From assembly GCF_964340395.1 (NCBI RefSeq), contig NC_135558.1, positions 20,970,871-21,034,870 of the forward strand: a stretch of 64,000 nt of DNA. The letters are read 5' to 3'. Shown here piece by piece: positions 35,201 through 46,583 of this stretch (the first letter of the stretch is position 1; each line of letters opens with the position of its first letter). The notes below the pieces were generated by a model. It searched no databases and was not told where the DNA came from. It was given only the letters and a program-made list of their open reading frames with translations. The translations under genes were made by a program, and so were the position numbers. The stretch is from Glandiceps talaboti. Its lineage: Eukaryota; Hemichordata; Enteropneusta; Spengelidae.

Positions 35201-38200
35201 AGGTCTAGCAGCTAGACTAGGACATGAGTAGCTGTGGCCAGATTCATAGGAAGTATTTATAGTAGGAGCACAGAAACTTCAAAGGCTTATTTATTCTTTA
35301 TTGTTTAGTATAATGTCGTAGTGTTATTTTACAAATTGTGACGCGAACTTGGCCGCTTTATAATGAACACGCAGGACAATAGCCACCTTAGATCTGAAAT
35401 ATGATTTGAGAACTCTCTGTCAGCAGTTGTGTCGCAGTTCTCTGAGTGCACATTTCCAAACTTTGACCCATCATTTTTACACCTGACCCCATGAAGACGC
35501 GACATTACACAAATATCCATTATCGGATAAAATCTGATTTTAGACTCTAGGTTAGATGCTTGCTCTGATTCACTTTTTATGATATTATCCTATAAAAAGT
35601 ACTCTGTACGTGCGAAGAGTAATATTAGAGTCTAAAATTCGATTTTGTTGGCGTCTGTCAAATCGCTACCTAATCTTGCTGCTAGATGTTCGTGCTTTCT
35701 TTCGATACTAATTACTATAAGCGAACGAAGTTCGCAGTGAGGGCTTGCCTTGGATGTTCCATCCTCGATAGCGATGTTCGGTCGTGTGTCGTATTGTATC
35801 GGAAGAACATCCGAGGTCTAGCAGATAGACTAATCGCTACCATGAAAAGAGGCCAATGGTTTGCGTGATGTTGAAAATAAAACATCCATATGATTATTAT
35901 ATTGAAACGGCTTAGTGAATACACACAACTAGCACTATAAACGGAGATGTGTTCCAACTCAGACTCAGACCACTAATGAATATTTTCAGTGATCTGAGGT
36001 TACACAGACAAGGAACACAAAATTGCAGTCCCGTGCTTTTAAGTTTTATAATGTTTTGCACTCGCAAATCCGTGATCAAAGAATGTACACTTGCTATTGG
36101 ATCCAGGATGAATAAAGTTTAAACGTTGTAAACCTTTCTCGAATATATTCTGACAGTGATGTTGAATTTGAGGGAAAATTCTGTTTGACAATAGAATAGA
36201 CTAGCCAAGATTACTGACTACATAGCTCTTCAATGTAAGTGTGAGCAGTGAAGTGAAAACAGCTAGTGTACTTCCCGTTTCTCGGACAAGGCAACATAAT
36301 ATCGCCCTTCACATGCTATTGTTTGTAATTGATAAAACAAAAGGCGTTCTATGGAATATCATATCCCTTCGTCGCTAAAATTAACAGAGACGAGAAAATG
36401 ACGGAAATGCAAGTTATCGAACATTCAGGACAAACACCTTTTTCAGTTAGAAAAACTTCCCTTTTTGAAATGGAGATTAGTCCCCAGCATCATTTTCACA
36501 AACCTGCGAAGAGGCCTTGATTGACACAACATTGTACAGTCATGGACACAGTCTATCTGAGAGACATTCCTTACTGTTCACAAATACAGACATTTCTACT
36601 AGGTCTATGATCCATCTCAGACCGGTTGACCACTAGTGGTCTGAGGGTCCATGTCGCCCTGCTTGCATACGGAGTAAGTCGCCTACAAAGAGACAGTTGT
36701 GAAACCTGGGCTTACCTGAAATGCTAGTATAGTAGTAACTAAAGATTTAACGCATCTGTGTTCAAATATCAACAATAAATCGACTATTTAGTAATTTTAC
36801 CTCGCCTTGGCTACAAAAGTACTAGTCCCAGTCCGGAGGACCAGAAATCCCGAAATCACAAGTTCAATCGTAAAATTTATGCCCAAGCGGACGCCCGATC
36901 AAATGTGGCGGAGTTTGTAAGGCGGGACTTTGAAATCAGTCGGAACTGGAAAAGTTCCGATTTCGACACCTTTTGTGATCGTACCAGCGACTACTATCGT
37001 CAAAAAGATGTAAAATGAGTACATATTCGACCGATTGCTAATATTTGATAGCTTTATAAAAAAAATTATGTGTAATTATTTTGTTATTGGTGCGAAAGTA
37101 TTTTGTTTTCGCACTCGCTATAGGACGGTTACTTTTCGTAGGACGGTGTTGAGCGAAACGCGTGCACTGTCTGCAAGCAGGACTGTGAGCCATGGTACAA
37201 CATCTGAGCACAGACAAGGAACACAGTTTCTTGTCTGTGATGTGAGGTACAACTACTGACCATTATCGGATTGAGAGGTGTCAACGAGTTCCAGCAAGAT
37301 GCTTAGTTTAGACAAACAAGTTTTATTTACACATAGCCCCAAAGCATAGGCTGGTGGCGTTATTCACCATATGGGTACAGGTGTAAGAAGGTGCTAAAAG
37401 GTGTTACTTTTAGCATCGGCAGAATTGTAATGTTTCCCTGTAATAAATAAAATGAAGGGATTTATACTCTGAACAAAAGTTTGAATTTAGAGTCACGGTT
37501 ATAAGATAAGGGTGACCATATTTTTCTCCTGTTTCACATTACCAAACCGACCCAAATTTTCAGCTCTGACGTCAAAATATTTGTGCCCGCCCATAAATTT
37601 TGTGGGACAGTGCCCTCTCTGGCAAGAACAAGCAAGTGTCTAGACTGTCAATGTCATGATGGCAATGACAACACTTAAAAGAAACATAAGAAAAGCAGGG
37701 TAATTCTAAGGAAATTATGATGACATACTTCCTGATGTCACCCCAAAACAGATGTGTTTGTAAATAAATTCTGAAGACCACCCCAATCAGGAAAGTGGGG
37801 AAACAAGCATATTAAGTTTTGAAATTTCAAGAAAAGTATATCTGACAAAGTTACGAGCAAGCACAGTTTATTTATGTATTTTTGTACCAAATATGATTAT
37901 TCATTCATTATGTTTATTATTAAAATGAGATTAATTCACTTTCACTTATCTGTATATGTGTATGTGTTCTATCAGCAATAAACTAGTACAAAATATTGTC
38001 GTAAACAGAAATATGAAATTCTTACCTTCCTACCCGGCTGAAGTCCTGGAGTATCTCTATCAACAATAAACCCAGTAAATGCTTCACTGGCCTTAGCCTT
38101 GGGATCTGGATGAGTTCTGGCCAACACAAAATACCAATTAGCCACACCACCATTTGTAATCCACATTTTCTGTCCATTTAACACATATACATCGCCCTTT

Positions 38201-41200
38201 CTTTCTGCTCTGAGTTGGACACCATTGACATTTGACCCAGCCTCAGGTTCTGTCACACAATAGGCCTGGAAATACCAAGTCAAAAAACATTTATTTTCTC
38301 AAATCACAACTTTCATTTTTGTTGAATCTTTATGAAAACTTTTACAAATTTCATAACTAATAAATTGTATACAACTCTTATAATTATTAAGAACAGATTG
38401 TGATGGTTGTACCGTCAAAGACATTCATTTTTTTAATATTTCATAAATAATATTTCATACTATGGTGACTTGGGAACACCTTTGCTTGATTTTGAATGTT
38501 TAAAGTGTACTCTAATATATGAAAATCACAAAAAGCAATGTCTATATTTGGATGGAATGTGAACTTGAAAAGAACATTAATCTCGATGTACCCAGTCCCT
38601 TTTAGAACACTGGCCTGTGAGGGCAGAGTGACATGATATATCTTACAGGCTACCAATAATTGTACTAAATTGTACAAAAAGTGACTGTAGACTGTATTTT
38701 GATAACACTTACACACATTAAAGGTTCTTCCATTAGTCTTCCTAGGTATTTCTTCTTCTGTTCTTCATTGCCAGTGAACATAACAGGAATTTGCTAACAG
38801 TGAAAAAACAAACACAATATTCAAAATGAATGAAGAAATACACAAGTCTTTGTCAAAGACATAGTCAATATTTCAAATGTTTTTGTTAAAGACAATTTTA
38901 TTGCAGTCAAAAAACAAATGACATCATTGAATGTATTGGCCTATGTATTTTTGTAGATACAGGTAGACACACAGAGATGCACAGATGGATGGATGGACAG
39001 ACATATAGGACCTAAAAAAGTAGTCCCCCTCCCCCAGACTTCGCCCAATGAGGGTTAATAAAAGAATATATCAAGCTATTGTGATGTATGATTCAAGATA
39101 CAATACAGGTAGTTTTTTAGATGTAGAGACAAACGTAAGTTGATCTGATAAACTGAACTGTAAACATACTGCAAGTGAGTTAGCGGAAGCTGCCACTCCA
39201 GCACAGCCATAGGCAATCTCTTCAATAGCTATACAACTATCTAACATTCCTAAACCAGGACCACCTACAAGTAAAATAAAAATATCATAAGTAATTAGTT
39301 ATTATTCACCAATATTCTTTTTTCAACCAAGGCAAATAATAAGAATGATGAATGGAGCATTGTCACTACAAGTTTCTAAGGGAGTAGGAACAAACCCTTT
39401 AGATCAAGCTGAATGAAGAAAAATATTGGTTTATGAAAAATTGGGAAAAATAATGGTGCTTTGGAACATTTCGACTCATATTTGGAGCACCACAGAACTA
39501 GTGACATAGATAGGGTTTGTCAAGGTCTACCATGGTATAGTATACATTACAATTCTAATAAACTCAGTTTCAAATTGATAGATCAACTGCTATGTGACTG
39601 AAACTGAGAGTAGATAGAAGTATTCAAACTTACGTTTACAACAAAATACAAAATTCTGCCAGAAAAAAATGTAACCAGTAACTAAATTTATGCTTTTAAG
39701 TTTAATAAACCAATGTTTTAACACTTGTAAAATCTTTATTTTGACCGTGAACATTTCACTTTACAACGTCTTTGGTGTAAACTCTGATCAGTGTAGAAAC
39801 CTTACTATAGGAACACTTCTTTTCTCTCTGTGTGATAACATATCTATTTGAAAACACATCTTTTCTTTCCGTGATAACATGTCTATTTGAAAACACTTTG
39901 ATACATTAGGGATAATCGCATATTTTCACACAAGCTCAACAAACAAACATAGTTCATTTAGGTCAAAACCCCCTCCCCTCCCCTACATGAATGTTCACAA
40001 GTCCAACAACACACATTTATATATGATGTAAACTAATAGTCTATGATTGATGTAATGTGAAAACATGATTGTAAACACATCAAAATACTATCAGAAATCC
40101 AGCACTATATCTCACATTAGAAGTAAATTTTTATCAACTTATCAACATCTCAGTAGTAAATACAGAAGCTGTTATCATTGAAGGAGTGAAATTTTTCTGT
40201 GGAAATTTGATTAGAAGTGTGACAATGAAGTTCAGCAATCACATTGACACCAGACCCCCTCCCCTCCCCCTAAACAGACAAAGTTCGCTTATTGAGCTTG
40301 TGTGACATTGTGTGATCTTCCTTTAGACACTTGGTGCTTAAAATTACAAATTGAACCCTTTACCATATTTCTCTGGTATAGTTGGATTTAACAGTCCAAG
40401 CTCCCAGAGCTTCTTGTATATTTCCCATGGATACTGGTATAAAACAAAACAAAGTTGTTACTGTTGGTGACAGTCATAGCTATGACACATACAGGATTAC
40501 TGCACTAGTTTTCACCTAGAAATTATCAATATTTTAACATATTATAACTTTGTGACCATATTTGATAAATTTTAATTTTTATATTGTCTAAGACAAAAGG
40601 AATCTAGAATTTGTGTAATTCATTCACAAGCCATAAAATACAGACATCTGTCTCATTACCATAGTGGCTACCAGTAGGATGGCTATAATGCCTGTCTCTC
40701 TGTATCTGTTTGTTTGTTTGTTAATCTGTCTGTCGGTCGGTCAATTTGTCCATCAATGTCTGTCTATAGGTATACCTGTCTGTCAATCTATCTATCTGAC
40801 GTGTTTGTCAATCTGTCTGTCTGTCCATCAATGTTTGTCAATCTGTGCACGTCTGTCATTCTATCTCTCTGCAGTGTCTGGCTGTCTGTCTGTTTGTATG
40901 TGTGTGTGTGTTTATGTGTCTGATGTGTATCTGTGTCAGCATATCTGCCTATCTATGTCTATCTGTGTCTGTCTGTCAATCCATTTATGTGTTCCTATCT
41001 GTCTGCCTGTGTGTGTCCCTATCTGTCTGCCTGTGTCAACATGATACAGCTTGAGAACTACAAAGACAGATTCATATAGAGTACACCCATCTCATATAGA
41101 GTACACCCACCTCATATAGAGTACACCCACCTCATATAGAGTACACCCACCTCATACAGAGTATACCCACCTCATATAGAGTATACCCACCTCATATAGA

Positions 41201-44200
41201 GTACACCCACCTCATACAGAGTACACCCACCTCATAGAGTACACCCACCTCATATAGAGTACACCCACCTCATATAGAGTACACCCACCTCATATAGAGT
41301 ACACCCACCTCATATAGAGTACACCCACCTCATAGAGTACACCCACCTCATAGAAGAGTACACCCACCTCATATAGAGTATACCCACCTCATATAGAGTA
41401 CACCCACCTCATACAGAGTACACCCACCTCATAGAGTACACCCACCTCATATAGAGTACAACCACCTCATATAGAGTACAACCACCTCATATAGAGTACA
41501 CCCACCTCATATAGAGTACACCCACCTCATATAGAGTACACCCACCTCATAGAGTACACCCACCTCATAGAAGAGTACACCCACCTCATATAGAGTATAC
41601 CCACCTCATATAGAGTACACCCACCTCATATAGAGTATATCCACCTCATATAGAGTACACCCACCTCATATAGAGTATATCCACCTCATAGAGTATATCC
41701 ACCTCATATAGAGTACACCCACCTCATACAGAGTATATCCACCTCATATAGAGTACACCCACCTCATATAGAGTACACCCACCTCATATAGAGTACACCC
41801 ACCTCATATAGAGTACAACCACCTCATATAGAGTACAACCACCTCATCTAGAGTATACCCACTTCATATAGAGTACACCCACCTCATAGAAGAGTACACC
41901 CACCTCATATAGAGTATATCCACCTCATATAGAGTATTCCCACCTCATATAGAGTACACCCACCTCATATAGAGTACACCCACCTCATATAGAGTATATC
42001 CACCTCATATAGAGTATTCCCACCTCATATAGAGTACACCCACCTCATATAGAGTATACCCACCTCATAGAGTACACCCACCTCATATAGAGTACACCCA
42101 CCTCATACAGGGTACACCCACCTCATATAGAGTACACCCACCTCATATAGAGTACACCCACCTCATATAGAGTACACCCACCTCATACAGAGTATACCCA
42201 CCTCATACAGAGTATACCCACCTCATATAGAGTATTCCCACCTCATATAGAGTACACCCACCTCATATAGAGTATACCCACCTCATAGAGTACACCCACC
42301 TCATATAGAGTACACCCACCTCATACAGGGTACACCCACCTCATATAGAGTACACCCACCTCATATAGAGTACACCCACCTCATATAGAGTACACCCACC
42401 TCATACAGAGTATACCCACCTCATACAGAGTATACCCACCTCATATAGAGTACAACCACCTCATATAGAGTACACCCACCTCATATAGTATACCCACCTC
42501 ATATAGAGTACACCCACCTCATATAGAGTACACCCACCTCATATAGAGTATATCCACCTCATATAGAGTATACCCACCTCATATAGAGTATACCCACCTC
42601 ATATAGAGAACACCCACCTCATATAGAGTACACCCACCTCATATAGAGTACACCCACCTCATACAGAGTATACCCACCTTTCCACTCCTATCCAACTCTG
42701 CTGCTTTTGGGATAATTTCATCTCTTGTGAATTTACGCAGAAGATCTTGAATCTGTTTCTGTTCTGAGTTTAGTTCTGCAAGAAACAAATTGTAATCCAT
42801 TCCTAATTGTGTCTTTGATATAAACTTTATTTACTAAGAATCCCTATTATGTCTCAATAGTAAATTTTCAATACAATGGAGATTGTGGAATTATTTTGTA
42901 GTAACAGTAATACCTAATATGAGGTGTACCCCTCCAATTACCAACTCACTGTCCACATCCAAAATACACAAGTTTTGCTATTTTCAATATGGAAATTTCC
43001 TATTGTTTGAACTTAATGCATTTTGCACTTTTCTCTGTTGTGTGTTTGCCATACTTGACAACAATTGATAGTCTGTCCCTTTAAACTATACCTTACATGT
43101 CCTTTTAAACTATACCTTAGCAAATACTTCTGGTGAGACTTAGTATTTCTGTGTAGGTGTAGGTGCACAGTGTGTGGAAGTGTTGTAGACATGAAAGTAA
43201 TGGTGAAACTTACCAAATGACAGACCAGATTGTACTTGGTCACTTTCTCCTGCATGTGTTGACTTCAGACGCAATCCACAAACTGATGTTAACCTTTTCA
43301 CACTCTGTGACCAAGTAAATTTATAAAAGAAAGGTAACTAAGTTTTATGCCCAAGTCAGACTTAGGGTGGTAAATTTTATGTCCAAGGCAGACTGAGGAC
43401 AACATTATCCAATTCTTTGTTTCTCGTGACCTGACTCACTTTATGTATATAGTTTTCAATTTGGTGAAATTATACAAAGTAGACGCCCTCTATGGCAGGA
43501 TTAGAAAAAAGTCAGAACGTCACTGAATGTAAGATGGCCACCTGACAAGCATGTATGTGAGCAAAATTTATCATTTATTGCTCAAATTTGGGAACTTTAA
43601 AATGGCCATATGGATGACAAATGGGTATTTATTTTGAATTTGTAATTTTGTACTTCAAAAAACAATATGAAACATCATCTGTGTTAAATTACAAAAAAAA
43701 ACAGCTAAGAAGTATGTAAAATTTAAAAAAAAATTCATGTTTTGCAATTTATTAAGTTACAAACAAGGATTTAGTATATGTTATTTCACATTGTTTCCCC
43801 AAGTATAAAAACATAGTAGAGTTGTTTTATGAATTAAAATCCCAAATAAATACCCATCAGTGGCCACTTTAATCAAATAAATTGTTTAGATTCTGTTTGG
43901 CTTTAATTGTCATTTCTAAGTCATTCACACTTTAAGAGTCAGTATGATTATGAAATGACAGTATCACCAACATGTATACTGTTTTTTGTGTGGTTTCTTT
44001 TGAGTTTTCATTTGAACCGACCGACCCATCGTTTTTAAGATGTTACGATAAGAAACATGGAATTAAGTAGGAGTACCATAGCGGACAAGCTAATATAAGG
44101 TAAACTTGAGAATGTTAGCAAGAGATCTTTAAGAATAAATTGCAAGTTAATTGACTTGACATTGCTCCACTCAAACTCATCCATGTCTTAATGGCCAAAT

Positions 44201-45475
44201 AAATCAAATAGTGTTTCCGATAAGGCATAAAAAAAATTGTGTGGTTCCGATTACTTTCAATTTTAAAATACTGGTGGGGTAGGTAGATTTTTTATTTTAT
44301 TTTTTTTTTATTTATTTTTTTTCATATGTGAGTGCCTAGTTCAGGTAGTTGTATTTTTCCGTTGTTTTCCATATGGTCTCTGTGTTATTGGTTTCTTCCC
44401 ATCAGATGTACAGCAATTTACAGATTGGAAGAACAGTTTTAGGGACCGGTCAGTTGCTTTGGCCTGGGTGGGGGGGGGGGGGGGTGGATTCTTAAATTGG
44501 GCTGACAAAAAGTCACTGACCCCCCCCCCTATCTGTAAAACCCAAAACAGGCTGACCCCCCCTATCACTTAATGCTAAATCATGATGACCCCCCTCCCCG
44601 ACCCCCCTTCCCCCCCCCCCCCCCATATATGATATTCGCATGAGTGACATGTATTTTTTGATCGTGACTCAGTGTGGACTGCGTGACTGTCTTGCATCTA
44701 CTTCATAAGATCCCCGGGTTAGCACTATCATAATTATAATTATTGACTACACAGGGTAAATATATACCAAAAGCAGTTTAATAGCATCTTGACATTAATA
44801 TAGTATGTATAGTAAAGTCACCGGTATGTTAGAGAACTTTAGGTGGTCATACCTAGTGTATAATAGAAACTGGAATCTGATGAGATGTGGTCATTTGTAG
44901 TGTCAATAACGTAGTTTCCGAAATAGAAAGTGTATTAATCCCTTCTGACAAGTTCATACTTCTGACAAGTTCATACTGACAAGTAGAACAATTTAGATTA
45001 ACTTCTTTTATAAACTATCTATAAAGATTACATTACGAAACCTTCAAGTTCACTTTTGTCCCAAACTGCAATATAAGCATTGATTGTGAAACTGCCAAGC
45101 ATTTACGTGACATGTTCTGTATCTAGTGTGGTAGCTTGGTAATACATGTATACGTATAATAAAGTATATGTATAGTTATGTTTGAACTAATAACGTATTA
45201 AAGAATTCGTGTAAGAAACAGGGACAAGAACAAACACTGACATGTACTACATTTCAGACAAGGCTATATACACATTATCAAAAGCCATAGAGTACTTGAA
45301 AATTGTCTTCAATACCCAAATTTTACTCTCAATACGTTACTATGTAACTGTATGGCTATATTACCTACACTTTAACTTATACAGAGATATTGTGGCAGAC
45401 ACACACATTTTCTTGGCTATTAACTGCCTCATAATTAAATGTATGGTAGGTATTGAATGAAGTGAACAATTTTGC

Positions 45476-45561
<86 letters not shown>

Positions 45562-45585
45562 GACAGACTAGGGAAAGAGATGGGC

Positions 45586-45616
<31 letters not shown>

Positions 45617-46462
45617 TAGACAGACAGACAGACATCAGACATCGCGGAAGGCATACACAAATTTATACATTTGCATGGCTGTCGTCCAACTTATCACTGA
45701 ACATAGTTTTTAGAAGATATTGCGGCGAAGCCGTGAGAAATCTTTTAATTTACTCGGTAAACGACTGCTCCTGAGGTTTAATTGGGTTCAAATATAAATG
45801 AGCATAATATTTCGGGCCCCCACTTTCAGACCATCAGAATTGTCATGCCCCCCCCCCCCTCATTTTTTTCATGACCCATCCCCAATTTCTCCCCAGGCCC
45901 CCAACCTGCCGTACATTCTAACTCCACTGAGCCTAAAATATCAATATATGAAGTAAGCTCTCTTCGAATCTAATTCATTTTGATACGGCTAGCTTTACTA
46001 TTTTAAACAGCAAGGTCACTTTGTTTTGTTGTCATTGCCGTTCAGGTTGTGGTGATGTGCACGTGCTAGTCCTGCTTACATGACGGTGCACGAGTCTATA
46101 TTACTGACTTGACTCTAAACACCAGGTAGGAGGGACAATTAGGTAGGAGGGACAATTGTCAGAATCGAGTCCCGGATTACTCCGCATGCAAGCAGGACTA
46201 TGGACGTGCATGTGTGTTTGAATGTATAACATGTGTGCACGTCTTTTGATTGATTTATTATCGATGTTTTCATCAGACATCCAAACTAGCAGTGAGGGGA
46301 GGGGACAGGGAGTAATAACCTTGAAAAAATGGCGTCAGGGCTAGAAGGTAGTACGCTATAAATTCTACCCTTGGGCTATACTAGTCTACTACCCAATTCA
46401 ATCAAACTTGAGTTACTTACCGCTAGTCTCACCGCACCAATTACACTTCGGACGGCCATCAT
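26284..46462 (-). CDS. ACADM: Medium-chain acyl-CoA dehydrogenase, mitochondrial (complete, eleven exons)
   Basis: FAD enzyme of mitochondrial beta-oxidation; it oxidises medium-chain acyl-CoA to trans-2-enoyl-CoA and passes electrons to ETF. Exons (minus strand): 46462-46421, 43304-43214, 42775-42678, 40433-40364, 39264-39170, 38793-38713, 38265-38026, 34766-34626, 27811-27716, 27441-27193, 26364-26284. They total 1284 bases and code for 427 residues (human 421). The N-terminus [18 protein letters not shown] is a basic amphipathic presequence. Family signatures seen: [13 protein letters not shown] (flavin/substrate loop), [48 protein letters not shown] and [20 protein letters not shown]. The last exon opens with [10 protein letters not shown], whose Glu is the catalytic base. 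The position of human Lys329, hit by the common deficiency allele, is Gly here (AMGIEASR). Every phase closes, so the gene looks intact. Two of its introns start inside minisatellites. Confidence 0.97.
26615..27188. repeat. 32-33 bp minisatellite reaching the ACADM exon 10 donor, about 17 copies
   Basis: The unit is roughly CAACCAATCATATCACATCA followed by CCTATGCAATTGT, with subtypes (CACAGTTT, GCAATTGT, CTCTCATCA). The array ends only 4 bases from the splice donor at 27192. In gene sense, copies contain GTAGGTGATG, which is donor-like. Confidence 0.9.
28676..29665. repeat. 52-bp minisatellite, about 19 copies, with a Pol III B-box-like core
   Basis: The unit runs CTGATAAGATAACACTAATG, TGAGAACCTGGGATTGAAAC, CCTGGCCTTTAA. 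On the minus strand the core GGTTTCAATCCC is close to the tRNA-gene B box GGTTCRANTCC. Copies are nearly identical in the middle. Marked variants (GGGCTTG, GATGACATTGATG) each recur twice, about seven to eight units apart, suggesting block duplication. Confidence 0.93.
30225..30535. repeat. About 300-bp dispersed repeat, inverted partner at 59930-60245
   Basis: It shares long segments with the partner in reverse complement, for example GACATGTAGAAGTGGTTCAG and GCGATGCAATAAAGTGGTTA. No coding capacity is seen. Confidence 0.8.
30651..32930. repeat. 30-bp inverted repeat pair enclosing 2.3 kb
   Basis: TCCGTACGGCGACAATCCCC and following bases (30651-30680) match the reverse complement of 32902-32930 with one indel and a terminal mismatch. 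The pair could be the ends of an unrecognised element, but nothing inside looks like a transposase. Confidence 0.55.
33160..33790. repeat. About 620-bp dispersed element, inverted partner at 58020-58640
   Basis: It is the reverse complement of 58020-58640 over almost its whole length. Landmarks are CAATATGGCGTCGGTC, ACACACCAGATATCAAAGCA, TGCACACCAAATATCGAAGA and TTTCAGCTTTCGCTGACAGC. It has an internal two-fold module (CACCAGATATC / CACCAAATATC). It lies in ACADM intron 8. Confidence 0.85.
34329..34413 (-). mobile_element. tRNA-derived SINE head (or decayed tRNA-like gene)
   Basis: On the minus strand an A-box-like TGGTCGAGTGG (34404-34394) is followed at tRNA-like spacing by a perfect B box GGTTCGAACCC near 34350-34360. 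The A-box region resembles Leu/Ser tRNAs, but a full cloverleaf with paired acceptor ends is not evident. It is therefore more likely a SINE head than a working tRNA. Confidence 0.55.
34761..34848 (-). repeat. 44-bp tandem duplication spanning the ACADM exon 8 acceptor
   Basis: Two identical copies starting CCATTCCTACAAGGATGGTG, at 34761 and 34805. The real acceptor (TTGTAG then GAATGG) lies in the first copy, and the second has an identical acceptor 44 bases upstream in gene sense. Confidence 0.92.
35109..35218. mobile_element. MITE, copy 1 (TGCTGCTAGAC ends)
   Basis: The ends CTTGCTGCTAGACGTTCGG and CCTGAGGTCTAGCAGC are inverted repeats. The inside holds GAAGTTCGCTGTGACGGCGA. It is related to copy 2 at 35675-35831 in the same orientation. 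Confidence 0.7.
35531..35645. mobile_element. MITE with AATCTGATTTTAGACTCTA inverted ends
   Basis: The 19-base left end and the right end TAGAGTCTAAAATTCGATT are inverted repeats with one mismatch, enclosing about 75 AT-rich bases. It is wedged between the two TGCTGCTAGA-type MITEs. Confidence 0.75.
35675..35831. mobile_element. MITE, copy 2 (TGCTGCTAGAT ends)
   Basis: Same family as 35109-35218, with a longer interior and ends CTTGCTGCTAGATGTTCG and CATCCGAGGTCTAGCAG. Confidence 0.7.
38794..40363 (-). other. ACADM introns 4 and 5, flanking exon 5 (39170-39264)
   Basis: AT-rich introns. The stretch 39420-39530 is a diverged copy of the repeat at 24755-24860. Otherwise nothing is recognised. 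Confidence 0.55.
40690..41040. repeat. Degenerate (TCTG)n tract
   Basis: TCTG/TCTA-rich sequence with TGTG interludes in ACADM intron 3, next to the 20-bp array. Frames open through it are low-complexity. Confidence 0.85.
41072..42677. repeat. 20-bp minisatellite (about 80 copies) starting exactly at the ACADM exon 3 splice donor
   Basis: The plus-strand unit is ACCTCATATAGAGTACACCC; in gene sense it is GTGGGTGTACTCTATATGAG. The first unit in gene sense is the donor itself (exon ends GGAAAG, intron starts GTGGGTATACTC). Subtypes include TATACCC, TATATCC, ATTCCC, ACAACC, an 18-base short form (CATAGAGT) and a form with AGAAGAG. A block of about eleven units is repeated with a 218-base offset (for example CATACAGGGT at 42104 and 42322). 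Confidence 0.97.
44460..44640. repeat. Alternating poly-G and poly-C tracts
   Basis: One G run of about 18 and several C runs of 7-15 sit within 180 bases, with the phrase GACCCCCC recurring. In gene sense this gives several G tracts that could form quadruplexes. Confidence 0.7.
44935..45082. repeat. Dispersed repeat, inverted partner at 48881-49012
   Basis: Shared phrases in reverse complement include AAAAGTGAACTTGAAGGTTT and AGTTTATAAAAGAAGTTAAT. This copy has a short internal duplication (TTCTGACAAGTTCATAC). Confidence 0.8.
45478..45640. repeat. (AG)n and (CAGA)n microsatellite
   Basis: About 15 AG followed by CAGA repeats with one interruption (GACTAGGGAAAGAGATGGG). Open frames here are microsatellite translations. 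Confidence 0.95.
46059..46209. mobile_element. Foldback remnant in ACADM intron 1, close to exon 1
   Basis: GCACGTGCTAGTCCTGCTTA (left) pairs with GCAAGCAGGACTATGGACGT (right). The inside has a 17-base direct duplication (AGGTAGGAGGGACAATT). Related AAGCAGGACT phrases occur near 37177. Confidence 0.6.
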
Positions 46463-46572
46463 ATGCAAAATGAACCTTGGCTTGTGGTAATATACCCATC
46501 TAGACTACGTTCCGATTATGTTTTGTCAAGTGTCGACCTTTGTTCCTGATGATTAGCTGTGACAATAAGTTG

Positions 46573-46583
46573 CTATATATAAA
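46573..46583 (-). promoter_or_regulatory. Possible ACADM TATA-like element
   Basis: The stretch TATATATAAAA lies about 110 bases upstream of the ACADM ATG. Its core is palindromic, so it could serve the minus strand. The spacing would allow a start site near 46545. No other core promoter element is obvious, so this is weak. Confidence 0.25.

Larger units (their letters stand above)
34767..38025 (-). other. ACADM intron 7 (3.3 kb), MITE-rich
   Basis: It holds three short foldback elements (35109-35218, 35531-35645, 35675-35831), a palindrome around ACCACTAGTGGT (near 36630) and other degenerate palindromic pieces to about 37260. No exon was recognised. Confidence 0.65.
43305..46420 (-). other. 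ACADM intron 1 (3.1 kb)
   Basis: It holds a G/C homopolymer-rich block (44460-44640), a dispersed repeat (44935-45082), an (AG)n/(CAGA)n microsatellite (45478-45640) and a foldback remnant (46059-46209). No exon was recognised. Confidence 0.6.

Noticed and set aside
40664-41054. Cys/Leu/Ser-rich membrane-like ORFs
   Set aside because: Low-complexity (TCTG)n tract in ACADM intron 3; no conserved domain.
45453-45774. Arg/Glu and Thr/Asp repeat ORFs; similar ones at 48052-48356 and 49096-49401
   Set aside because: Pure translations of (AG)n, (CAGA)n, (CA)n and (CT)n microsatellites.
46485-46497. Alternative upstream ATG for ACADM (near 46498)
   Set aside because: It opens a different frame (MGILPQAKV) that does not continue into the acyl-CoA dehydrogenase reading; the ATG ATG at 46462 does, and gives a good mitochondrial presequence.
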